Shown here: positions 34,466-43,676 of the stretch, in pieces
Layout of the letters: each line of letters begins with the position of its first letter
How positions within the stretch are numbered: position 1 is the first letter of the stretch
Origin: Apiosordaria backusii
Lineage: Eukaryota > Ascomycota > Sordariomycetes > Sordariales > Lasiosphaeriaceae
Direction: 5' to 3'
Assembly: GCA_030549205.1 (NCBI GenBank)
Contig: JAUKTV010000003.1
Coordinates: 2,542,001 to 2,606,000 of the forward strand
DNA: 64,000 bases
Position numbers and translations under genes: made by a program
The notes under the pieces: model-generated
Told to the model about the DNA's origin: nothing
The model's database searches: none
Seen by the model: only the letters and a program-made list of their open reading frames with translations

Positions 34466-35109
34466 ATGTCCTCCAAACGCCATTCCATCCTCCCCGCCGT
34501 CTCGGCCGGCCCAAAGCCCCCCGTCCACTTCTCCTCCTCCATCACCATCGCCGACTCGGCCCTCCTCACCGGCACAAACCTCATCACCATCTCCTCAGAA
34601 TCCGTCATCCACCCCCGCGCCAAACTCGACTCCCTCGCCGGCCGCATCACCATCGGCCGCCGCTGCGTCGTCCACGAGCGCACCATGATCGGCGCAATCG
34701 GCACATCCGGCAAGGTCACAGAAACAGCCGTTACCCTCGGTGACTACGTGACAGTCGAAGTAGCCGCCTCCATCGAGGCCGGTAACACCATCATTGGGGA
34801 GGGCACGACAGTAGGAGTTGGCTCCAAGATTGGCGCAGGGGCAGTGATCGGGAAGGTTCGTTCGTTCCAGCCACATACTTGATGAAGAGGGGGAGAAGAT
34901 ATTGACGGGAACAACAACAGCACTGCACGCTAACCCCTCACACCGAGATCCCCGCCGGCGAGGTAATCCCTGATTTTACGGTGATGTACTCGAACGGGAT
35001 GAGGAGGGTGGACAAGCGCGGGGTGGCGGATCTGAAGAACAAGGGGCAGGCGAGGCAGATTGACGTTTTGAGGAGGATGATACCCAGTAATCCGGCCAAG
35101 TTTACTTGA
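34466..35109 (+). CDS. Dynactin subunit 6 (p27), left-handed beta-helix protein
   Basis: Two exons, 34466-34855 and 34921-35109 (65-bp intron, phase 0), encode 192 residues. Repeated hexapeptides with I/V/L at every sixth position (SVIHPRAKLDS, GRITIGRRCVVHERTMIG, GNTIIGEGTTVGVGSKIGAG, AVIGKHCTLTP) build the left-handed beta-helix. The end, VMYSNGMRRVDKRG, matches the p27 (DCTN6) tail rather than p25. Dynactin links dynein to cargo, and p25/p27 form the pointed-end complex that binds early endosomes. In filamentous fungi this supports long-range transport and nuclear positioning. Confidence 0.88.
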
Positions 35110-35714
35110 TTACTACCCCAAGATCCAAATTATACATGATGATGATTGTTCTTTTCGTAATAGCATACGTTGCCCCGTTATGGTAATAATAATAAACATA
35201 GGGACCGCCTTTATCGGTTGATGGCCACACTTAATGAGTAATATTAAGCAAAAAAAGATGGATGACTCAGATGGAGTTTTTCAAGCCAGGTTGGTACTCT
35301 TGGCTATGTTCCAAGTTCCAATGACAGGAAAGCGCCTGGATGTAAACACTGGAGAGGGAGGTGTGCTTTTGGTATATACCGAGGTAGTCTTTGCTTGTGC
35401 AATAAGGCTGAGGATGTAGAACTGGAAAGTTACAGGAATCAGCGGGGTGAAGCGGGGACTTCTCAGGGGGATCAAGACTTAACCTTGTGGAAGCAATGCC
35501 AGTTCCGCCTTTCAGGGGTTGAACCTTGGCTTTAATGTTTGATGATTCTGGTTCACATGTATCTGCAAAAGAAGTGATCACTAAAAGGGGCAATGCCACA
35601 AACCAACTCTACAAACCAACCTCTACAGATGGTGTCAAACACCCACGCCCTTCACCCAGCGCATCGATACCAAATCATGACCTTCCAATTATTTGTATTA
35701 CCTATTTCCCTGGT
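35110..35714. other. Convergent 3' region
   Basis: 3' flanks of the dynactin p27 gene and the flavoprotein/F-box gene; nothing else supported. Confidence 0.45.
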
Positions 35715-37529
35715 TTATAAGGCCTTAATCTTCATCCACTCCGTAGTCCCTAACCCCAAATTCAACCCATTCTCCGCCCACCACCTCCTAACCTTGGTCT
35801 GATCCCCCAACGAATCCTCCAGCGCCTCCTCCACATCCATAGTCTTATACTCGACCCTCCTCCCCTTCTTCCCATTCATCCCCGGCAACTCCCCATGCGC
35901 ATACTTTCTCCACCACTCCAGCACATGAATATGCGCATGATACGTCGCCTCCATCAGAATCTGATTGTCAAACTCCAGCTTGTCATCCCCCCTCAGCAGC
36001 CTCCAGCACTCCAGCACATCCACCTGCCCCCACCTACTCGCCATCTTGCAAACCGTCTCGTGATGTCCCACCGGTATCCCGCTCTCCTCCCACCACCTAA
36101 TCACCTCCACCCTCCCCCACTGCGCCGCCCCCAGCAGCGCCTTCCCCGGCTTCAGCGCAATCGCCGCCGAGTTCTGCAGGCTCGCCTCCCTCCACCATTC
36201 CAAAACATGAATATGTCCCTTTGAACTGGCACTCTCAAACGCGGCCTCGCTGTACTTGAGCGGCAACCCCGACCTCCTCCACCACTCCAGCACGTGCACG
36301 AACCCCCTCATCGACGCCTTGTCCACCGCCTCGTTGTCGTACTGCTTCTCCAAAAAGCTCGGCGACCTCCGCCACCAGTCCAGAATATCCGTCCGTCCAT
36401 AATACGCCGACGCCTTCGTCGGGATCGTCTTCCCATCAAAGCACTTGAACAAGTGCGGCGAGTTCGCCTCGATCCAAGTCAACACCCCCGTAAGCGAAAA
36501 CTTGAAAATCAAGTGCACCGCCAGCGCGCTCAGATCATGAAACGCCGCCGGGGCCTTTGCCAGCTTCTTGCAAATCTCGTCCGTGTTCGCCGTCAGCAGC
36601 GTCCACTCAAGCTCATGCATAAAAACCCCCACCGCATCATTCTTATCCTTCGGCTCCCTCCTCCACCCCTCACTCGCCGGCATCTCCAATGTTGTATAAA
36701 CCCCCAAGCTCGTCGCCAGCTCCCAATCCCCCAAAAACTCAAAAATCATGCTCCACAGCTCCGGCGGTAGCACATTCCTCGCTTTTTTATTTTCTCCCTC
36801 CCCCTTTGCCACTGCAGCAGTCTGGGAGCACCCAACCTCAACATTAAACCCCACCTTTAGCAAATCCGCCTGGTTCCTAATAATCCCAATCAAATCCCCA
36901 AACCCTTCCCACTCCACCACCCTCTTTGCCCCCTTATCCTTATCTCTATGATCATACGCCCAAAGCACCGGCGGCAGCACCCTCACCCACCCCCACTTCC
37001 TCACCAGCTTCCCCATCTGCCTCCTCGTTACAGGGCCCTCCCACATCTGCTTCGTCATCCCCGGCACCAGCAATATCCTTTTACTCGCGTCCCAACCCCT
37101 CAGCACCTGCAGCAGCAAGTTATCGCATATCCCCACCATCATCTTGGCCAGCGTGTCCGCGTCTATCGGGGCTAGCACTAATAAATCAGCCCACTCTATC
37201 AGCTCTGCCGCTTGCGCCTCCATGTCGACCGAGGGTTTGTTCTGGTGCACCATGATCTCCTGCGCTAACCGGTGGGTGAGATCGTCGACTATCGCCCGCG
37301 TGGTGATCTGCGCCTCTTTTGATAGTCTAACGGCGATTTGCTGCGCGTAGGCTACATCTCGGGGCCCGTTGGAGGCGACCAAGAGGTGGAGGGAGCGGGG
37401 GCGGGCGAGGTCGGGGAGGGAGGGGGAGAGGGTGAGGGTCGTGTCGGAGAGGTGGGCGCCCAGGCGTCCGCGGGAGGAGCCCGGTGGGTAGGGCGAGGGG
37501 CTGGGGTCGTCGGGGTAGGCTTCCGACAT
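35715..37529 (-). CDS. Fusion: PPCDC-like flavoprotein domain + F-box + ankyrin-like LEWW repeats
   Basis: Single exon, 604 residues from ATG 37529. Residues 46-190 have the fold of phosphopantothenoylcysteine decarboxylase/Hal3 (HFCD) flavoproteins: LHLLVASNGP, then IEWADLLVLAPIDADTLAKM, VGICDNLLLQVLRGWD and GMTKQMWEGPVT, ending WGWVRVLPP. The family's active His (before ELxxWAD) is replaced by Ala108 and the substrate Asn in the PxMNxxMW motif by Thr159, so decarboxylation is unlikely. Residues 253-285 (LPPELWSMIFEFLGDWELAT) are an F-box, which binds Skp1 of SCF ubiquitin ligases. From about 370 to 590 there are seven ankyrin-like units ending in (H/D)VLEWWRR-type motifs. Inference: an SCF substrate receptor whose flavin domain may sense or bind a ligand. 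Both function and partners are unknown. Confidence 0.8.
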   Translation of the reverse strand: MSEAYPDDPSPSPYPPGSSRGRLGAHLSDTTLTLSPSLPDLARPRSLHLLVASNGPRDVAYAQQIAVRLSKEAQITTRAIVDDLTHRLAQEIMVHQNKPSVDMEAQAAELIEWADLLVLAPIDADTLAKMMVGICDNLLLQVLRGWDASKRILLVPGMTKQMWEGPVTRRQMGKLVRKWGWVRVLPPVLWAYDHRDKDKGAKRVVEWEGFGDLIGIIRNQADLLKVGFNVEVGCSQTAAVAKGEGENKKARNVLPPELWSMIFEFLGDWELATSLGVYTTLEMPASEGWRREPKDKNDAVGVFMHELEWTLLTANTDEICKKLAKAPAAFHDLSALAVHLIFKFSLTGVLTWIEANSPHLFKCFDGKTIPTKASAYYGRTDILDWWRRSPSFLEKQYDNEAVDKASMRGFVHVLEWWRRSGLPLKYSEAAFESASSKGHIHVLEWWREASLQNSAAIALKPGKALLGAAQWGRVEVIRWWEESGIPVGHHETVCKMASRWGQVDVLECWRLLRGDDKLEFDNQILMEATYHAHIHVLEWWRKYAHGELPGMNGKKGRRVEYKTMDVEEALEDSLGDQTKVRRWWAENGLNLGLGTTEWMKIKAL

Positions 37530-38779
37530 GGTGGTGTTGGATGTGTGCCCTCTTGAGAGTTTGTGTGTTTTTGCTTTCGGTTTCAGACTGGTAAGCTTGC
37601 TGCTTGAATTCTCCCTCTCGACTTTCGAGACCCAGATGTCGAGAAAACGAAAACGTCTGATTTGGATGATGGCCGTCTTATGTCGTTCAATATCTTGACA
37701 CGACCAAACTCCAGACCCCCTTCGTTGGTACCTCGTTCACTTCACTTCATCCACTTCGCCTCTCGCCTCGTAGCCGTCTCGCCTCGTTGTAAAGTCTGAC
37801 CCCAAGAAAAGAGAATAACCCTGAGTCCACTATCAAAACCCCAGGTCAGAACACAAAAAGACTGTTCAGCAGACTGATGTTGAATCAACAAAAACTTCAG
37901 TGCTCGTAAATCCACAGAAAAATAGTTAAAGAATGGAGGGGGCGTCGTCTTGAACTTGAACCGAAACTTGAACCCAGGAATTCTTGCCTGACGTCTATCT
38001 TACCCATCCGTGCCATTATGCAGGGATCTCCAACCAATCATTTTGTCCCAGTGGGGCTACCCCAGAAAGTAGGTGGGGCACATGAGGCGATCCGCTGGAT
38101 TGGTTGGTTCTGTCACCACTGCCGACCACTACAACCCCGTAAACCACCCCACGGTGCCTTTGCTCCGGACGGGACAGGGCCTTTCATTCTCCATATATTC
38201 TTATATGTAATGTAGGGGCTCTGAAAGTCACAGACGTCTGTCTAGTAACCTGAATTCATACCTGGTACCCGTATTCACCCCTTGAAGCTCCAAATTCAGT
38301 TTAAGCAGGACCGTTGATCAAATCAAGCTGGAGGGAGCTCTCCGAAAGCTGTCTACCTAGCGCCTTCAACCTCGAACCTCCTGCTATCAGCAAACCCAAA
38401 CCATCAACCGTTGTCCGTCGTCCACGTACCTTGGTTCCTACTCTCTCCCATTCTTTGTTCACATATTTCCATGTGATAGCTACCCATTTCGTTTGTTTCG
38501 TTTTGCCATGTATATTTTGGGCTTTCTTTCACAGTTCGTGGGCACCTACTGTAGAATTAGGATCTCGATATTCACCATGCCTGCCAATCGTCACATTGTC
38601 AATCAGCTCAACTCCACCAGATGAGAAGATGACCAAAACCAAATGTACTTTTCATTACCCACGCTAATACGCTGATAACCAACACCAACTACAAACGCTA
38701 AAACGTTCAAAAACAACTCCTAATCATACTCTCACTCACTCATATTTCATCCCAATCATGTTCCACGCCCTCTTACTTA
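37530..38779. other. Intergenic
   Basis: 1.25 kb between two minus-strand genes. Short open frames only; no recognisable gene. Confidence 0.4.
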
Positions 38780-39841
38780 TTAGACAGACCTCTTCCTAGG
38801 TGGCCCATCACCATCATCATCCCTCTTGGTGCGGGGCGCCCCAAGCCCGTAGGAAACCTTACTCCCTATCCCAGCCATACGCTCCGACCAGCTCTTGCGC
38901 CTAGCAATCTTTGGCCGCGACGACCCCGTGCCCGCCTTAACCTCAGTCGCCTTCCGCTTGTTCTTATTCTCAGCGTCCCTATCAACTGTTTCTTTCTTAT
39001 CCCCCTCGACAGCTGTCCCTTCCTCCCCCTCCTTCTTGCTCCCCTCCCCTTTTTTATTCCCGGCGGTATCCAACTCATTAGCAAAGACAACCTTCTTCCT
39101 AACCGGCGAAAGCAAAGGCTGAAGCGCATCCATATCGCCCTCCAACTGAGCCAACACCCCAGGAGGAATAGGCGTATCCATCACAGGCTTAGGCGGCGGG
39201 AACCTCGGCTTGTACGGCTCCGGAGCCTGCCAAAACGGCTCCTCATCTTCCTTCCCCTCCTCCCCTCCTCCTTGCACCACCTTCGCAGGCCCAGCAGGCC
39301 CAGGTTCAGTCTTACGCCTAGGAGACAAAATCTTCGACATCATCGACCCCTGAGACGCCCCCGACTCCGACTTATGTCTCCCACCAGCACCAACACCAAT
39401 CTCCCTCTCAGCCGCCATCTTTTTCTCAGCCGCCATCTTTTTCGCGGCCGCCTTCCTCTGAAAAGCCTCCGCCTTCTCCTCAATCAACAAGTTCTCCCTC
39501 GCCGCGTCAAAATCCGTCACCTCATTCGTGTAGGTTTTTTTCCTGGCAATGGCAGCCAACCTGAGCCACAGCTTGTGGCATATCTCCTCCCCAATCACCG
39601 GTGCCCTGACCAGCTTCTGGCACTGCTGCGTGCCCGCCGTCTCGTTATACGTGCCGAGTTGGACGAGCTCGGTCCACGTCTTGTCACAGTGAATCTTGAT
39701 GTGCTCGGTCTTGTCCTCGGAGAGCTCAGAGTTTTCTTCGAAGACGACATGGCGGATAAAGGCGAGCGCTTTTTCTACTGGGGGGAGTTTCTCAAATTTG
39801 CCGGTTTTTTCGATGGGGAGAGGGGCTTCTGGTTGGGACAT
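38780..39841 (-). CDS. Uncharacterised basic, probably nuclear protein
   Basis: Single exon, 353 residues from ATG 39841. The N-terminal 130 residues look folded and mostly helical (EKALAFIRHVVFEENSELSE ... EEICHKLWLRLAAIARKKT), followed by a coiled KKMAAEKKMAAE stretch. The rest is disordered, Pro- and Lys-rich, with several likely nuclear localisation sequences (KNKRKATEVK, RPKIARRKSW and the extreme end PPRKRSV) and one phospho-type SPRRKTE site. The gene family is not recognised. The frame is also open upstream of the ATG, but only with non-ATG codons. Confidence 0.65.
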   Translation of the reverse strand: MSQPEAPLPIEKTGKFEKLPPVEKALAFIRHVVFEENSELSEDKTEHIKIHCDKTWTELVQLGTYNETAGTQQCQKLVRAPVIGEEICHKLWLRLAAIARKKTYTNEVTDFDAARENLLIEEKAEAFQRKAAAKKMAAEKKMAAEREIGVGAGGRHKSESGASQGSMMSKILSPRRKTEPGPAGPAKVVQGGGEEGKEDEEPFWQAPEPYKPRFPPPKPVMDTPIPPGVLAQLEGDMDALQPLLSPVRKKVVFANELDTAGNKKGEGSKKEGEEGTAVEGDKKETVDRDAENKNKRKATEVKAGTGSSRPKIARRKSWSERMAGIGSKVSYGLGAPRTKRDDDGDGPPRKRSV

Positions 39842-40365
39842 GTTGTTGAGGGGGGGGTGGATGATTGGGAGATTGGAAGGGGTTGGTTGGATTTGGGGGG
39901 TTGCTCTGTGGGAAGAGCTGTGTGTGGTGGTGTGGAAAATGAGGATGTTAGTTGTTCTCCTGGGGAGGTGGCTAACTGCTGAGTGGTGAGCAGAGAAGGT
40001 GGCTGGATGGTGGGTGAAGTGGACTGCTGGGTGATGGAATATGCTAGCTGTAGGCTGGAAGATGAAGAATAACAAGACTCGTCAGAGACGCCCCAGATGA
40101 GCTCGCCGGTGGACGAGGATCGCCGGCTGTTGAACGGAGAGGCCAGCTGCTCAAATGATGGGGAAGTCAGCTCTCCGCGGTGGGGTGAAGGTGGCTGCCG
40201 GACAGGATATGAAGCTTGTTGTGGGATCGGCGGTTGTTGTTGGGTAGAATGTGGAGATAAACTGCTCTTGATGAAAATCTTCTTAAAAGGCTTCTGGATA
40301 AAATGTTTTGCTCGTGCTTTACGTCCTAGAGTAGTAGCTGTTTTTTGGTCTGGACTCTGAGCCAT
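39775..40365 (-). CDS. Possible overlapping upstream reading frame (uncertain)
   Basis: From an ATG at 40365, 196 residues, rich in Ser, Pro and Gln after a basic start (GRKARAKHFIQKPFKKIFIK). It ends 67 bases inside the frame of the 353-residue protein, in another frame. It could be a 5' exon of that gene with an unrecognised intron, an upstream frame in its leader, or chance. The basic amphipathic head is the only hint of selection. Confidence 0.25.
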   Translation of the reverse strand: MAQSPDQKTATTLGRKARAKHFIQKPFKKIFIKSSLSPHSTQQQPPIPQQASYPVRQPPSPHRGELTSPSFEQLASPFNSRRSSSTGELIWGVSDESCYSSSSSLQLAYSITQQSTSPTIQPPSLLTTQQLATSPGEQLTSSFSTPPHTALPTEQPPKSNQPLPISQSSTPPSTTCPNQKPLSPSKKPANLRNSPQ

Positions 40366-41705
40366 CGCTTTTTAGAGCATGCGGGAATCTGAGTCGGACG
40401 TTGGACGGAAGTTGGGCTTGAGTTAGAGCCGGACTCGCTCCTGCTAGTGTCCCAACAGTGAAAAGCAATGTTAATGGTTAATGGTGAGGTAAGTGGCAGT
40501 TGGGTTTCAACATCTGGAAGGTGCCGAGGAGCTGAGAGCTTGCCGGAATATACCTTATATCAAGAGTCTGGCAGTCTTATCAGAGTACTGGGCTGTCTCT
40601 TTTCCCCCATCGTCGTTGCGTTGTGCTGTTCTATTACCCGACTTCCCCGACATTCTTGGGTCGTGACTCCCCTCCATGTTGAGAGTCTGGAGTTGATATC
40701 AACAGAGCCGATTGGATCGGAGTCCAGTGAGATGGTGTGCAGGAGCAGGGCTATAGGGCTGATGATACCATGAAAGCTGCTCAGGTTCTGGGCCCCATGC
40801 TAAGGAATCGCATCCGAATGGATCGGAATTGTGCATGCTGAGCAGAGTGGGCATTCCGGTGCATTCCGAGACGGCTCCCAGCATCCGCGTGCTTGGGCGT
40901 CTCTTGCAGGAGCTTGTTCCGACGGAAATCGGCCTGGGGGGGAAAGCAACTACCCTTCCGGACCCGCCACAGCTGTCAAAGATGGAGACTGACTGGTCGT
41001 TGTCCTTTGCCAACGACTAAGGCGGTGGAGAATCCCAAGATGACAAAGACTGTCCGGGCATGAAACCTTCCACAATTTCTGATAACTGACAGAGTTCTTG
41101 AGGTCTGGCCCTGGCTTCCTGTCCAACATGTGAAGATGTGGAGACGAACACAGTAGATTCGGCGAGGAAGGCTATGTCCGAGAAATTCGTGCATTATAGC
41201 GGTCAGAACATGGTCGAAGTCAAGTCGGATCCTTTTGATGCCTGGCAGTCAGGTGTTGTCTTAGGAAGAGCAGATGGGTGGTTATGAGGCACTTCCTGAT
41301 ATAATAAGTTGCAAAGGTATCCCTGAGAAAAGAGGGTTGAAGCCCCATATTGGCAACATACTAAGAGCAACAGGAAGATCGCACTAGGAGAAAACCACCG
41401 GTCCAGGCTGGTTTCGGGTCCCAACAAAATATGGGAAACGGTATCTTTCTTTAGACACCCCTCACCGTCGAAATACCTGAGAGGTTTTTTCAACTTAGCG
41501 TAGGCCAAATCCCCTCATTGGGTCCCGTCGTCCCAAACAACATCGATAGCGGAGTTCATGGCGTAACTGGATTCCCTGGGTAAGTTGATGGGGTCTAACC
41601 CATCTGCACTCAGGTATATTGAAAGTATGTGACTGGAGAAAGGCTGATTGTACTGCTCAAAGAGACACTTGTTCTCGTCAGAAAAACAAAATGTATTTCG
41701 CGCTA
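40366..41705. other. Intergenic
   Basis: 1.3 kb without a supported gene; several short frames on both strands lack any recognisable content. Confidence 0.4.
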
Positions 41706-42905
41706 CTATTTGGAAACTACCGGCTTCCCATACGCGCCCCCATTCTGTCTCCTTAGTTCAATAGCCCGTTTATAAGGCGGTGCGGTAGGTGGCTGCACAG
41801 GGGGCAGAGAAACGTGATCAGCCGCAAGCTTATACGAAGCATCCGAATCGAATGCGGAAAGGTCACCGCAGGCGATGAAGGGGGCTATCCATCTGTTCTT
41901 GTTGTCGCTTCCGGATAGGTCCTCGAGGATGACTTCGGTGATGCCATCGTCGCCCGCTTTTGAGGGCTCAGATTGAGAAATGGGGTCTTGCTGTTGCTGT
42001 TGCAATTCAGACAACCGGCCACCCACACCCAATGGCTCCTCCAAGCTGGCCTTGAACCCCTCTGGAGGCTGGAAGTTGATGCAGACGATGAACGCCTCTA
42101 CACTGCTCGCACGGGAAGACCTTGGCTTGGCGACGTTGACTTTCTCAAAGAAGACCTTGAGCTGGGCGTAAAGGAGGTCGACGTTTCGGCCGCGGAAGAT
42201 CTTGGCGACGAACTTACCGCCTGGTTTAAGCACGCAGAGGGCGAGGTTGAGGGCGGCGAAGAGCAGCTGGGATTGGACGTAGATGTCGAGGTCGTGAAGT
42301 CCAGTAACGTCAGGAGCGCCATCGCTTATGACGAGGTCGACTGGCTGCTGGGCTTGCTGGTTTGTGGATGTTTCAGAGTCATGTGATGGATCGAGGGCTT
42401 TGAGAAGCAGGGGGACGGTAGCGGGGTGGGTGATGTCGGCTCGGAGGGTGATGACGCCAGGAAGAGGGCTGATGGGTTGGAGGTCGATGGAGACGATCTT
42501 GACATCTGGCCTACTACGAGGTTCAACATATTTAGTTTCTTGATGTTGTTGACTATTTTCCTGTGGTTTGGACTCTGATGGAATGACTTTGAGCATGCTT
42601 TGGCGAAACTTGGCTTCGCGGTCTTCCCAGGCATGCCGGCCGAATTTCTCGTTTTTAATCAGGACTCTAGAGAGAACTTGTGACCAACTGCCTGGGGCAG
42701 CGCAAAGGTCAACAACTCTGGTAACATTTTCGAAGAGGTTGAATTCTAGGGTACATGTCAGTCTTATCAGTCATGAATTTCATGTTAGGATCGATAACAT
42801 ACCCTCATCCAACTGGAGGAGCTTGAAGGCACTTCGGGCACGCCAGCCTTGTTCTTTGGCGAGCCGATAGTAAGCATCGCGCTTGTCTTTTGACGATTTT
42901 CCCAT
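41706..42905 (-). CDS. TRM7: tRNA 2'-O-methyltransferase Trm7 (FtsJ family)
   Basis: Two exons, 42905-42803 and 42745-41706 (57-bp intron), encode 380 residues. It begins MGKSSKDKRDAYYRLAKEQG and WRARSAFKLLQLDE, the Trm7/FTSJ1 signature. The catalytic K-D-K-E set is Lys28, Asp176 (VISDGAPDVTG), Lys216 (GGKFVAKIF) and Glu251 (SSVEAF). The S-adenosylmethionine loop is VVDLCAAPGSWSQV. A roughly 25-residue polar insert at 90-115 is common in fungal forms. The enzyme methylates riboses 32 and 34 in the anticodon loop of tRNA-Phe, -Trp and -Leu in the cytosol, with Trm732/Trm734. It is divergent from MAK5. Confidence 0.93.
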
Positions 42906-43676
42906 TCTGGCAGAAAAGATGAACCCCGCGATGTGTCACCAAGAAATGCGTATTGGCTTGGGTAGAGGTTGAAGATGTCGGGGAAATCAAGATGTGTCCC
43001 AAATGATTAAGTTTTATGAGGAAGATCAGGATCTGGCTGAGATGGAATTTGAAATCTCACAGAGTTGGCAGTAAGCTTGTGAGAGTACTTAGGTATCAAA
43101 GCTTCGGTTGAATGAAGCCAACTTTTTTGATGCCAAATTCAGTGCATCGCGGGGCAGGCAAGGGTGTAACGCAGTACCTGAAATTTCAGCTAGCCTTATC
43201 AAGCGGGCGGTGAGGCAGCTTGAGGGTTGGGGTTCTTTAATGTAAGGTTGGAAGCCTCGATAGCGGTCACTTGAGCTTTTCTTAATGACACGAGAGAGGG
43301 CTCATTAGTACATATCTCAAATCGAACTTGCTCGAGAACGTTGTAGCACCTATGATTCAACATCGATAGTTGCATTTCTGCTCACGGTTCGGCAGTTGAG
43401 CTGATGCTGATGGAAATAAGTGGGTCCTCGCCAATTGTAAGTTTCCCATGTCAACGATTTTTCACTTTTCTTGCAGGGGTCTTTGCTCATCCTTCAACAT
43501 CACATCTCAAAACAATCCACAGGTAAGTGACGCCTATTCATCTTGATGAGGCCTTCTCATTATTCTTGAAGGGATTGCCAGTTCTCGTCAACATCCTTCC
43601 GCCATCTTTGAAGGCCATTCTCATTCTTGTTTCATGAGGTTCGCGCTAACATTTTATGCCAGCCTTGGAGCACACA
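42906..43676. promoter_or_regulatory. Divergent promoter TRM7 / MAK5 with a MAK5 5'-leader intron
   Basis: Two translation-related genes share this stretch. A probable 5'-UTR intron of MAK5 runs from GTAAGT at 43523 to the AG at 43662 (140 bp, branch CTAAC at 43645). It would remove the ATG at 43656 and leave 43677 as the first ATG. Confidence 0.5.

Noticed and set aside
38018..38667. Short plus-strand frames between the F-box gene and the basic protein gene
   Set aside because: Overlapping, short and without conserved-looking segments; no splice structure links them.
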